This document shows positions 1 through 9,937 of a stretch of DNA of 64,000 nucleotides, in pieces. Source of the DNA: Cornus controversa (Eukaryota; Streptophyta; Magnoliopsida; Cornales; Cornaceae); contig CM048845.1 in the NCBI GenBank assembly GCA_026545225.1, forward strand, positions 33,837,001 through 33,901,000, read 5' to 3'. The notes under the pieces were generated by a model. That model did no database searches. It had not been told where the DNA came from and saw only the letters and a list, made by a program, of their open reading frames with translations. Position 1 is the first letter of the stretch. Each line of letters opens with the position of its first letter. A program made the position numbers and the translations under genes.

Positions 1-2046
1 CAACCCATTCAAAATGAAAGCATCATCAAAATGAATTAAGTTTCGCCATGGGCATTACATATATTAAACCGTTGTCTCTCCACACCCAACAAGTTTAAAA
101 TCCCATACATACATCCAAATTACATCCTCCAAAGTACAACCATGACTAAAAAGGAAGTCACATGCCACAAGCCGGCATGGATAGCCACAAAATGCTCAAA
201 ACTCAAAAGATAGCAAAACCACTACTAGTGTTCCACTTGGACACTCACATCCCATCCGTCATCGACGCTTTATTTGTAAAAGAGTTTATAATAAAGGGGT
301 GAGCACCACTGCGGCTCAATAAAGGTTCCCCAACCCTTCTAAGTGCCGACCCGACATGACCTACATGGAATGCATACGAATACACTACATGCCACATCCA
401 CAATCTCACAAATACATCAATAATTGCAATTAAAGAGGATTGCACATATCACGGATCATGTATAACATGTTCAAACATACAAGCATTAAGAAAGTAAATG
501 CTCTCTTTCTCGGTCCTCATCCGATACCCTACATGATTGGCCCGCTCCGAGGATCATGTAACCTTGGACACCTCCGATAACCATCCAATGACCGGGACAA
601 CTCCGAAAGGTCATTCTACCATAGCAATATATGGGATTGCCATAGAGTGAGGAGGCAACTCCGAGGCTCACAAATCATGGACATTCTCCGATAAACATCC
701 TATGACCGGGACAACTCCGAGGGGTCATTAGTATTGGACATACTCCGATCCTAGGCATTAAGCCTTAGTATGGCGGGTCCACTCCGAGGGCCATACATAG
801 TGGATAATTTTACCACATCTCACAACACGGTTGGACCACTCCGAAGCCCCGTGCACCTCATTTGCGTCATTTTTTCCGCAACTTCCCACATATGCAATAT
901 GAATGCATAAACACATGATATTTTATTTTCATGCTCAACTCATGCTCATTGGTACTAGAAAGAAGTAACAAGCATATTTTCCATCACCACACACCACATA
1001 TAGCACATATATGTAAAACACAAGCATATATCATCTCAAATGCATACCACTTCAAAATTAGCATATTTTACTCATGCTACACTCAATGCATAATTTTAGT
1101 ACATAGAACTAAACATGCATTCAACAACCACATTCTCACATATAATCACATATATGACACTTGGTACACATTTTTCCACATATACACCAAATTGAGCACA
1201 TAATGCCTATGTATCAATTTCTTACACTCACATACTTCAAACCCACATGCTACCACCAACACAATATACACAATTGTGAAAAGATAGGACTCTAGAGAAG
1301 AAGAAAACACAACTTTCTACACCTCTCACCATCCTAAAGCATGTGAAACACAACCTACACCTCTCTTCTTCATCCGAAACCCTAGAATCGACAATTAGAA
1401 GAGAAGAAGAACCCCTACCTCGAAAATGAAGACCTTCCAAGCACTTCACCAATTTTCCAGCGGAGTCTACCTTGCCGAATCACCACTTTGTTTGGTTCAA
1501 ATGGAAGCCCTAGCTGTCCCCTACGTATCTCCCTCCTTCGGCGAGTCTTGAATCTAAGCCGAACGGGTCCGAAATGTAGAGAGAAGGGAGAGCTATGAAG
1601 ATGGAGAACTTTAGAGAGAGAAAGAGGCGTGAGATATGGCTGAATATCTCTGCCACTGATATTTAAAATATATAGGGCTTGCAAAAAGACTAAAATGCCC
1701 CCGGCCACTTAACGTACCTTCCCGGACTCCTTTCTCGATTCTGAAAACTCCTACGGTCTCAAAATCACTTCCTCTACTCTTTAAACATTTCATCTCAGCC
1801 ATTCCCAAAAATAAATATTTTTGAGAATTTTCCGGATTCCCGGGCCCACTTAAGTCTCATCCCGGGCCCCGGTTTGACCAAAAAGTCAAATTTCTCCAAA
1901 TCTCCCGAAAACTTACCAAAACCCTTAAAACACTTTTCAAACATATTTCTCACACTCAAAACATGTTAAACACCACTCAAAATGCATTTATGGCAATTAT
2001 AATGCGAAAAATACAAAATCGGCCAAAATTGGTCACGGTCTCTACA
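1..2046 (-). mobile_element. Large LTR, copy 1 of 3 (left part outside window)
   Basis: This stretch is related to 9938-12743 and to about 61508-63843. Shared landmarks are the core ATGCCACAAGCCGGCATGG (163-181; also near 11151), an 'AAATGCCC...CACTTAACGTAC' block near 1692-1720, and the terminal block GGTCACGGTCTCTACA ending at 2046. Read on the minus strand the unit starts TGTAGAGACCGTGACC and has a TATA-like stretch (about 1655-1675) near its start, so I place it on minus. No PBS, polypurine tract or coding region is visible next to it. It is probably a solo LTR or the end of an element that runs out of the window. The Ty3/Gypsy assignment is inferred from size and terminal style only. Confidence 0.7.
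490..870. repeat. Imperfect short-motif array inside LTR copy 1
   Basis: At least six imperfect units carry the core CAACTCCGA(A/G)G or CACTCCGAGG, alternating with GACCGGGACAACTCCGA and 'ggacatactccgat' variants (for example near 538, 595, 655, 705, 740 and 780). Spacing is about 40-60 bp. The array occupies the variable part of the LTR; the related LTRs carry different motifs in about the same place. Confidence 0.6.
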
Positions 2047-2520
2047 TTGATCTTGAATTGGATTGAAACTTTGGTAAAGAACGGCACGTATGATGTGCTT
2101 GTTCTTCTCCTTTAGGGTTTAGATACTTTGGAGCTTTGAATTTTGAGTGAAGAATCCTGCAGAGTCTCAGCTTTCTCTAAGAGCCTTTTGGATGTTTCCT
2201 CCCTTTCGTTTTCTCCCCCTGGACCTTTCTTTATAGGCTTCTTGGAGGGGCAAATTAGAAACTTCTTTTACTCCTGATAATTATCTTTGATGATAATTAT
2301 CCAATTAATATATGTGTGATAAATATATATACATATATATCAATTATCCTTTGACCCATTTCCTAGTGGGTTTGAACTTTTTGGATAACTTGAATTGGCC
2401 CATGACCCATTTATTTGTAGTGGATCTGGCCTTTGAATTGCTTGACTTATTGGGCCATATTTCCAAAGTGGACCAAATTGAAAGTAGGCCTAAATTGTAA
2501 TTCGGATTCACCCTACAATT
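2047..2520 (-). mobile_element. LTR-like remnant abutting LTR copy 1
   Basis: Read on minus, the segment starts TGTAGGGTGAATCCG at 2517. It then has 'gggcc'-rich sequence, paired GATAATTATC motifs (about 2275-2300), a TATA box GCCTATAAAG (about 2229-2238) and a purine-rich leader. This layout is typical of plant LTRs. I found no target duplication and the far end is not defined, so the call rests on architecture alone. Confidence 0.35.
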
Positions 2521-2582
2521 TTTTAATGTCTACCGAGCGTCAAAGCATTCCTAATTGATTTCAAATTACTGTAACATTATAT

Positions 2583-2613
<31 letters not shown>

Positions 2614-3369
2614 AAACAACAACAACAACAACATACGCTCTCTAAACACAAGCACAACTATAATCCATGAAAAGAGATTTGAAGCAAATAATGAGAGGCA
2701 CAATATTGATAACTTTATTTTTCAATCACTTATTGGTTTTCAAGGATGGATCTTTATTGAATACTTGAAGATCATCAAACAATCACTTATTGGTTTAAAG
2801 GATGGATCTTTATTGAATACATGAAGATCATAAAACACAACATCCTACCATAAAAATAAAAATAAAAAACAGAGAATTATTCCATGAGACGACAAACAAT
2901 CACTATAAGAATTCCATTGAGGGTGGGGGCGACATCGAAGAATGATAAAATAATTTTTTTTAAATAAAATAATAAATATAAAATTTTAATATTGATTAAT
3001 AATATTTTTAATTATTACATTTACAATTCAGTAAATTCAAATGCACACATGTGTTCTAGTGTACCTCTCATTTCTCTTAAAAGAAAAATTATTAAGAATT
3101 TTTCAATAAGTAAATTAATTACATTTCTACAAACCTAGAAAGTTCTCACTTGCAACAATTACAAAATAATGAGTGAATTTTGTGTTCGTATTGTGAATTT
3201 GAACTATTTCGAGTTAGATTCTCCAAATCAAAAAATAATTGATAATTAAATTGAATCAAATAATAAGTAAATTGCGCTTTACAATACATCATGTATCATA
3301 TACATGGAAAAGAAGTAGATAAGGATGGTTTATTTAAGGTTTTTTTTTTGTATATTCTTAAAAATTATT
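2521..3369. other. Intergenic AT-rich stretch with simple repeats
   Basis: It holds an (AAATAA)n / (CAA)n tract at about 2586-2631 and the 57-bp tandem duplication listed separately. I see no coding region, promoter or mobile-element end elsewhere in it. Confidence 0.6.
2723..2835. repeat. 57-bp tandem duplication
   Basis: Two head-to-tail copies start with CAATCACTTATTGGTTT at 2723 and 2780. They differ by a few substitutions and a one-base indel. No gene function is apparent. Confidence 0.85.
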
Positions 3370-3474
3370 GGGTAAATTACAATGACACCCTCTGTGATTT
3401 GACTTAATATCACAAAGAAATAAAGTTTGCTTATAACTATTGTATAAAATCCACTATATTTGCTCTGTCTTTTA

Positions 3475-3951
3475 GGCTCCGTTTGGATAGCAGGAGAGAA
3501 AAGAAAGGAGTGGATGGTATTAGTTTTGAGAGAAAAGAAAAGAAATGAGAGTATAGCAATCTTTTATATTCATGTTTGAATAAAAAAAAATAGTATTCTA
3601 TCTTGTTTGGATAAGATAGGGGAGAGAAAAGAAAAGAAAGGATAACAACTGAATTATTGTTATATCCTTTTATATTTAATGGGACATCAGTGGAATAATA
3701 ATTTTATTTTTCTAATTGTTGAGGGCAGTTTCGGGATTATGAAAGTACTACTTAACCTACTATCATTTCCCTCCCAATTTTCTTATTTTTTGGGAGGATA
3801 TGATATGAGGGATTGGGAGGGATAACTATCCTTCCAAATCTCTCTCAATCCTCTCATTTCTCTTCATTTAAAGTACCCAAACATAAAACACATTATCCTC
3901 TCCTTTCTTTTCTCTCCTTATCCTTCCAAATCCTTCAATCTAAACGATGCC
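3475..3951. mobile_element. Tourist-like MITE, 477 bp
   Basis: Ends are GGCTCCGTTTGGATAG and, reversed, GGCATCGTTTAGATTG. Both sides are flanked by TTA (3472-3474 and 3952-3954). A 3-bp TTA target duplication with GGC-starting TIRs fits the PIF/Harbinger (Tourist) class. The inside is A/G-rich on the left and C/T-rich on the right, so the element can fold back. It has no coding capacity. It sits within the left terminal region of the larger element at 3370. Confidence 0.8.
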
Positions 3952-4882
3952 TTAGAGAGACCCCCCAAACCGTGTAAACCCTTTAGACTCTCCCTTGACT
4001 TGCAAAAGGACATGTGTTACCCCTAGCTTGGATACCCTTTCTTTTTTTCTTCTTCTTCATCATTATCCCAATTTTAAAGGAGAAACCCTAATTGCAAAGT
4101 CTAAGAAGGTAATGAATTTTAGATTGCAAATTGGGAACCTCTACTAAAAAAATTGATCCATTGAATAATAGGAACAATAATATAATACTAATATGTTTTC
4201 AATTTTGCAAAATCAAAGGGGGAAAACAGAGCATTAAAATTCATTATCTTCTCTGATTTATGGATTTTTCCTCTCTCTCTCTCTCTCTTTAATTTTGGCT
4301 TTTTTCCCTTCAATTTCGCACATAAGCCCTAATCTTCTATCCTCATACCTTGAATTCGTACCTTCAACTGTCTAAAAATCAATTTTTTTGTGGATTTGTG
4401 TTGTTTAGAGTTTGAGATTAGATGTAGAGATTTTTGCATTATTTAGGGCTTATATGTGCAAGACATATGCCAAATCAAATAGAGAGAGAGAGATAGAAGA
4501 TGAATCGAGGAATTGGAGAAGAAATTGATGAGAGTGAAAAGTGTAGAAACTCAAAAAAGAAGAAGACCCACGAGCACAACCGCCATGGCTTCCACGGCCA
4601 AAACACTGTCGCAATTGTTGTGGACACACTCCACTAATCTCTTCCACCATCTTCATCAAGACAACAAACACCCTCAAACCTCCACTGATCACCATCATAA
4701 GCAAGCCACTATAACCACATCCACCACATAAAACACAATCAAATCTCAAAGATCCAAACCCCATCTTACTTTACAACCAAAACAAAACCACCTTTATCAA
4801 ACCAAAACCTAAACCCAAAACCAAACTACCGAAGCTAGCAGTCCCTTTTGTTTCACCACAAATAACAATATCTCTTGCAACT
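3952..4882. other. Internal sequence of the 3370-8857 element
   Basis: Non-coding apart from short spurious frames. It contains a CT microsatellite (about 4272-4289) and a CAC/CCA-rich stretch at about 4600-4735. The sequence resumes at 7228 on the other side of the LTR element. Confidence 0.45.
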
Positions 4883-5393
4883 TGTTAGGAAACTTTTTAA
4901 AACTTCAATAAGTTATTTTATTTTATTTGACTTGGTATGTAATTTGGTAACGGTTGGGCTATTAATCGCGATTCGGGAGCCATATTACATGATCTCGTGC
5001 CTATAAAGTAGGTGATGAAGTTAGGCATGGATGTGTATAAAAGTTAGGTCTCCCAACAGATTGCATAGTGGAAAAAGTGTTCGTTCTTTCTATTAATATA
5101 ATTACTTCTATTACATTTTACATTTATATATAATGGGCAATTCGACACAAGGCGGGTGCAATTTTGTCTTCTTCGGATGTGCCTGAAGAAGTTTACTGGT
5201 GGATTAGGGTTGTATCTTGGAGTTGCATAAGACCACTCATCCCTACACGTGGGAGGCTTTGCAGCTTTAGGACAACGTTTTCCATGCCTCCATATCTAGG
5301 CCAGTCCTTTCCAATATCTTACTCTACTCTGTCATAAATTTGTTGTTTTATATATTACCACTCTAAATTATTGTGTTATTGTTATACTTCTAG

Positions 5394-5434
<41 letters not shown>

Positions 5435-5699
5435 TAAAGTTTATTGTTTTCTAAAATATTCTAAAGTACGTGTGATATATAACATTGTACTATATGTATA
5501 TAGTGATAAGTTTCACATATTGTGTTTTGTTCTTTTTATTACATCTTGAAGTTTTGAGATTTTATTAAAATTCTAGATGAGGTAGAATTTTGTATATTTC
5601 TATTCTATTATATAAGTTATATTAATGAGTATACACTTCTCTTCTATTTTGTTCTATATGACCTATGTTTTATACATTTTGTCACTATTAGTTCTAACA
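4883..5699 (+). repeat. 5' LTR of the non-autonomous element
   Basis: Starts TGTTAGG and ends CTAACA. It contains 'gtgcctataaagtagg' (about 4997) as a probable TATA region, and a (TA)n tract at about 5398-5432. Confidence 0.8.
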
Positions 5700-5721
5700 A
5701 TCTAAAGCTGCAAAGGTCTGT

Positions 5722-5760
<39 letters not shown>

Positions 5761-6691
5761 TAAAACCATGACACTAGACATATTTTTAGAGTATACCCAA
5801 ACTAATTTACTTTTTTTGTGACATAAATAGAAAAGTGTAAAATTGGTGGAATGGGTGAATTTTGTATTTTTTTTCTTATCATTCTTGAATACACTTGTAA
5901 AGGTATTTAGTATAAAAAATTTATTGTCTCTAATACATGCATTATATGATTCTGCATAGGTGTTGAAAATGACACGTGGAGGTATCGACGCAGTAAAGAA
6001 AGTACAAAGAAAACAAATATAAGGAGGCATGTAAATGGACCAACAGTCTTTGAATTTCTAGGAGCGTAGTCCTAGATATGTCGAGGGGGATGGGCCTAAG
6101 CCCATAAGGGATTCATCTACGGAGGTAACCCGTCCTTTGTGATTGGAGATCTCATGAAAAAGATTCAATGGGAAGAAATAATCCGCACTGCATGACTCTT
6201 ATATAGCACTGTTTTATTAGGAAGTTTCTCACGAAGATTCTCTCCTACCCATCCCTATGGCATAGTGCTGTGTGATGTGACATTAGGAAGGGCATTTTCC
6301 TGAATGAATCCAAAGCGAGAATACTCTCGCAGGGGATAGGTCACATATATCCTTAGAGGATTCACTTAAGTGAGAGATGTCGTGGGGCTGTGACTATAAA
6401 AATTGGGTTGTTCTTTAAAAACTCTCATGAGAAGCAAGATACACGTGTATAGCCATTATTAGTGCTACCCCGTGCACCTACCCTATAGTCAATACTGTGT
6501 GTGTGACATATTAAAATTTGGCTCAAGGGGTCGAGTTCAAGACTCGGTCTCTCAAATCCCTCAAATGAAAATTATAGACACTAAGTGCAAGTTCAAGTCT
6601 GGAAGACTCTTGTACCTATTGCATGGTATTATATTGCCCTTACATAATCTTATATATTATTTTAAGAAGTTTTTAAAAGGTTGTGGGGGAC

Positions 6692-7227
6692 TGTTAGGAA
6701 ACTTTTTAAAATTTCAGTAAGTTATTTTATTTTATTTGACTTGGTATGTAATTTGGTAACGGTTGGGCTATTAATCGCGATTCGGGAGCCATATTACATG
6801 ATCTCGTGCCTATAAAGTAGGTGATGAAGTTAGGCATGGATGTGTATAAAAGTTAGGTCTCCCAGCAGATTGCATAGTGGAAAAAGTGTTCGTTCTTTCT
6901 ATTAATATAATTACTTCTATTACATTTTACATGTTTTACATTTATATATATTATGGGCAATTCGACACAAGGCGGGTGCAATTTTGTCTTCTTTGGACGT
7001 GCCTGAAGAAGTCAACTGGTAGATTAGGTTGTATCTTAGAGTTGTATAAGATCGCTCATCCCTGCACGTAGGGAGGTTTTGCAGCTTTAGGATAACATTT
7101 TCTATGCCTCCCTATCCAAGCCAGTCTTTTCCAATATCTTACATTACTCTGTCATAAATTTGTTGTTTCATATATTACCACTCTGAATTACTCTGTCATA
7201 TACATTTTGTCACTATTAGTTCTAACA
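6692..7227 (+). repeat. 3' LTR of the non-autonomous element (internally deleted)
   Basis: Matches 4883-5340 closely, then jumps to the last 35 or so bases of the LTR. The missing middle is either a deletion here or an expansion in the 5' copy. Confidence 0.8.
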
Positions 7228-8857
7228 CAACCCACCACCACGAAATGAATGTCGGTAGCTCCTTCGTGTCTCCGCCATTTATTCACATCGTCATCCACCC
7301 CGCACCACCATCTTTATTTTCTTTAGCCGCAGTTTATCAGAATCAGCGTTTCCTTCACTGGACTTCAAATTGCCATAGTCATTGTTGCCTTAATCAGAGC
7401 ATCACGCCGATGGTCATAACTATCTCTGTCATCATTGCCAGTCACCCGTCATCACACTAACAACCATTATCGTCTCCTCCATTTTCACCACCCACGTTGA
7501 CGCAGCTCCTATCACCCTCACAAATGAGCCCTAAGCCTCACTAGTCTTGAATGGAAGCAAAGAAGAATTGAAAAGATGAGAATGCCCCCTAATATATATA
7601 TTTTATTTTATTATTTCCCTCTCCTCAATCTTTCTCTCTCTCTCAGCTCAACATGATGATGATGACCCAAAATCCAGTTCATCGTCAACCGAAGTACCAC
7701 TACCGGAACCACCATCCACCATGGAGTTCTATGCACAGACCATTACCACTGCTGAAACTTGAATACTAGCCAAAACGTTGCTGTAACGAAGCTTACTGCC
7801 GAACCATGGCTGTATCCACCGTCTGAACCACTACAATAGCCTGCACCACCACCGCCGTCTGTCAGCCGTTGTTCTCTTCATCCCGGCATAACCATTGTTT
7901 TCGCCATCGTGAAAGCCTCGTCGTCGATGGACTCAACGCCTTCCTCAGTCCTCATTTTCACCGTCATCTTCAACCGTTACCGAAGCTGAAGCTCATCGAC
8001 TTGGTTGCTGCCATCGCACAACCTAAGGCCACTGCCACAAACAACTCCAACCAACCCATATTGTAATACGCATCCATGTTTTGGCTCACATTGTAATACG
8101 CATACATGTTTCGATGCACACACTAGTACACACAGGCACACATTCCACGAATTAGGTTCCTCCAGTAGTGAGTTTCGCTGGAGAAAATACCTGGGTTTTC
8201 CAACAGATTACTCTCTCCCCCTCCAAAGCGTTACTCTCTCTTTCTCTCTCCCCCCCTTTCTCGTGTCATTATTCTGACGACAAACTCTGACAAATGCAAG
8301 TGGGTCAACTCAATTCAAAGGTTTTGGAGACCTTTGATTTTGTGCAATGTCATAGACCCATTTTGAGTATACTCAATCTATCACAGCTTTGTCATATGGG
8401 TTCACAATTTTGATTATGGGTTCAGTGAATTAAGTATGCAATCCCATTGTTTGACAAATGACAAGCTTTGAGGCTTGAACTAGGTTGTAATGCATGAGAA
8501 TGCAAGAGAATCTTGTGGAGAAAGACCCATTACCACCTTCTGTCACACACATACACACAGATAAAAGGTTATATATGCAGAGAGAGAAGAGAGAGAGGAG
8601 ATAGAAAGAAAAAGAAAAAGAAAAGAAAAAAAGAGAGTTAGGTATTTTGGTCTTTTATGTAATTTTAAAGGTTAAATCAGTCATTTGACAAAGTTATAGG
8701 ACATATAAGTGTTTTGTATAGTGTCAGAGCTACCTATACACGGTTTGAGGTTTTTCTGATAAACAATGTAAAAGGTTTGGGTTTATACTGACACTATAAG
8801 AAAAGTTTGCCTCCATGTAATAGGTCCTAACCTCAAGGATGTTAGTGATATTTGTCC
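7228..8857. other. Right internal and terminal part of the 3370-8857 element
   Basis: Positions 7230-8060 are rich in CCA/CAC triplets. They give weak Pro/His/Thr/Ser-rich frames without start context or homology that I recognise. CT microsatellites lie near 7630 and 8230 and a GA tract near 8580. From about 8690 the inverted terminal region begins. I do not call a gene. Confidence 0.45.
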
Positions 8858-9499
8858 AAGAATTTTTGTTTCGATATAGATGAAAGAGAGCATTTTATGA
8901 GAGGGGCAAATTCATCTTTTGGATTACACTGATTTTTTTTATTAAATTTTTTTTAAAAAAAGAATATATTAAACATTTCACACCTAAATAAACGGAGGTA
9001 GTGATAGAAAATTCACTTGAGATATATACGATAGTTATAAACAAACTTTGTTTTTGTGTGATATTAAGCCAAATAACAGATAGTGTCATTGTATTTTTTG
9101 CAAAATTATAATCCTTTATTAAAGAAAGTATTTGAAAGAGAGTTGAGAGATCATTTTAGAGACTAAAGATTAGAGGTGTGGAGACAATTTTTAGAATTTT
9201 AAAATTCTATATATACAAAATGATAGCATGGAAAAGGGTAAAATTCATTGACACCCCCCTGAGCTTTGAGGTATTGTCACGCGGCTACAACTTTGTGCAA
9301 TTTTAACACCAACACCCCCTATAGTTTGTGTCGTATATTACATACACTCCTATAATATATATACCATAAAGCCCACAATTTTTGGACAAAAAAACCAATA
9401 ATAAGAGTTGCCACATCATTAAAAATTGGACATATGTGTAATTTCAAAATCCTACCCTCTTCATCTTCTCTCTCTATCATCTAATGTCCTCTCTCTCTC

Positions 9500-9650
9500 A
9501 CTCAACGAAACCACCCAAACCAGCAATGCCACCACCACCCCAACCCCACACCTGGTGGCGCCACCACAACCACAATAACCACCACCACAATCCTAACCCA
9601 CACTGGCAACGTAAAACCCACACTGGCACCACCACCACCCCAATCATCCC
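9500..9650. repeat. CCA-rich minisatellite, left part
   Basis: One unit of a roughly 110-150 bp CCACC-rich repeat: 'cccaaaccagc..tgccaccaccacc', then 'cccacacctggtggc', 'caccaccacaatcc' and 'cactggcaacgtaaaaccca'. The same unit returns at 15650-15720, 15830-15985 and 16225-16310, on the other side of the hAT insertion. The Gly/Val/Trp-rich minus-strand frames it produces are not taken as genes. Confidence 0.75.
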
Positions 9651-9937
9651 AAACTAAGGCCAGCCCTGAGATTCCAAAAATGTTGAGAGGCGCTAGGCAG
9701 ACTTTCAAATGGGGGCCCTTTCTACCTAAAATTTCACATACGAATAAATTCTATAGGAGTGCAAAATTTTTATTAAAATGAGACGATAAGCAAATAAAAT
9801 ATATTAATGTTGAAAAAAAAATCCTGGTCTTGGTGCTTTATAAATAGCACGATCCAGTTCACATAAAAAATTAAAAGAAAATATTCAACACGCTTTAGTC
9901 ACAAAAATCAAAATTGAACTTCATATCAAAGTAAATG

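Larger units (their letters stand above)
4883..7227 (+). mobile_element. Non-autonomous LTR retrotransposon
   Basis: Two direct repeats begin TGTTAGGAAACTTTTTAAAA-like and end TTAGTTCTAACA: 4883-5699 (817 bp) and 6692-7227 (536 bp). The shorter right copy lacks the TA-rich middle found at about 5390-5640. A polypurine tract (GTGGGGGAC) directly precedes the right repeat, which sets the strand. Flanks are CAACT (4878-4882) and CAACC (7228-7232), a 4/5 target duplication. The roughly 990-bp interior has no gag or pol similarity that I recognise and no clear primer-binding site, so the element would need enzymes from another element. It inserted into the 3370-8857 element. Confidence 0.85.
3370..8857. 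mobile_element. MULE-like TIR element (non-autonomous) with nested insertions
   Basis: The left end GGGTAAATTACAATGACACCC (from 3370) resembles the reverse complement of the right end near 8740-8857 (ggacaaatatcactaacatc...) and the left end of the neighbouring element at 9236. A second similar block, AAACCGTGTA, recurs in inverted orientation near 3968 and 8740. The TIRs are imperfect and no clear 9-bp duplication is visible, so the limits are approximate. No transposase is present. Two later insertions lie inside: a MITE (3475-3951) and an LTR element (4883-7227). The Mutator-like assignment is inferred from long degenerate TIRs. Confidence 0.45.

Noticed and set aside
4450..4764. A 104-residue minus frame and an overlapping 72-residue plus frame
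   Set aside because: They overlap each other in a low-complexity CAC/GTG-rich stretch inside a mobile element, with no family signature or supporting gene structure.
5644..6030. 128-residue minus frame
   Set aside because: It runs across the end of an LTR and a (TA)n tract (Tyr-Ile repeats), so it is a chance frame.
9502..9708. Gly/Val/Trp-rich minus frame, also at 15723-15955
   Set aside because: It is the reverse reading of the CCA-rich minisatellite and repeats wherever the minisatellite does. It crosses the hAT boundary.
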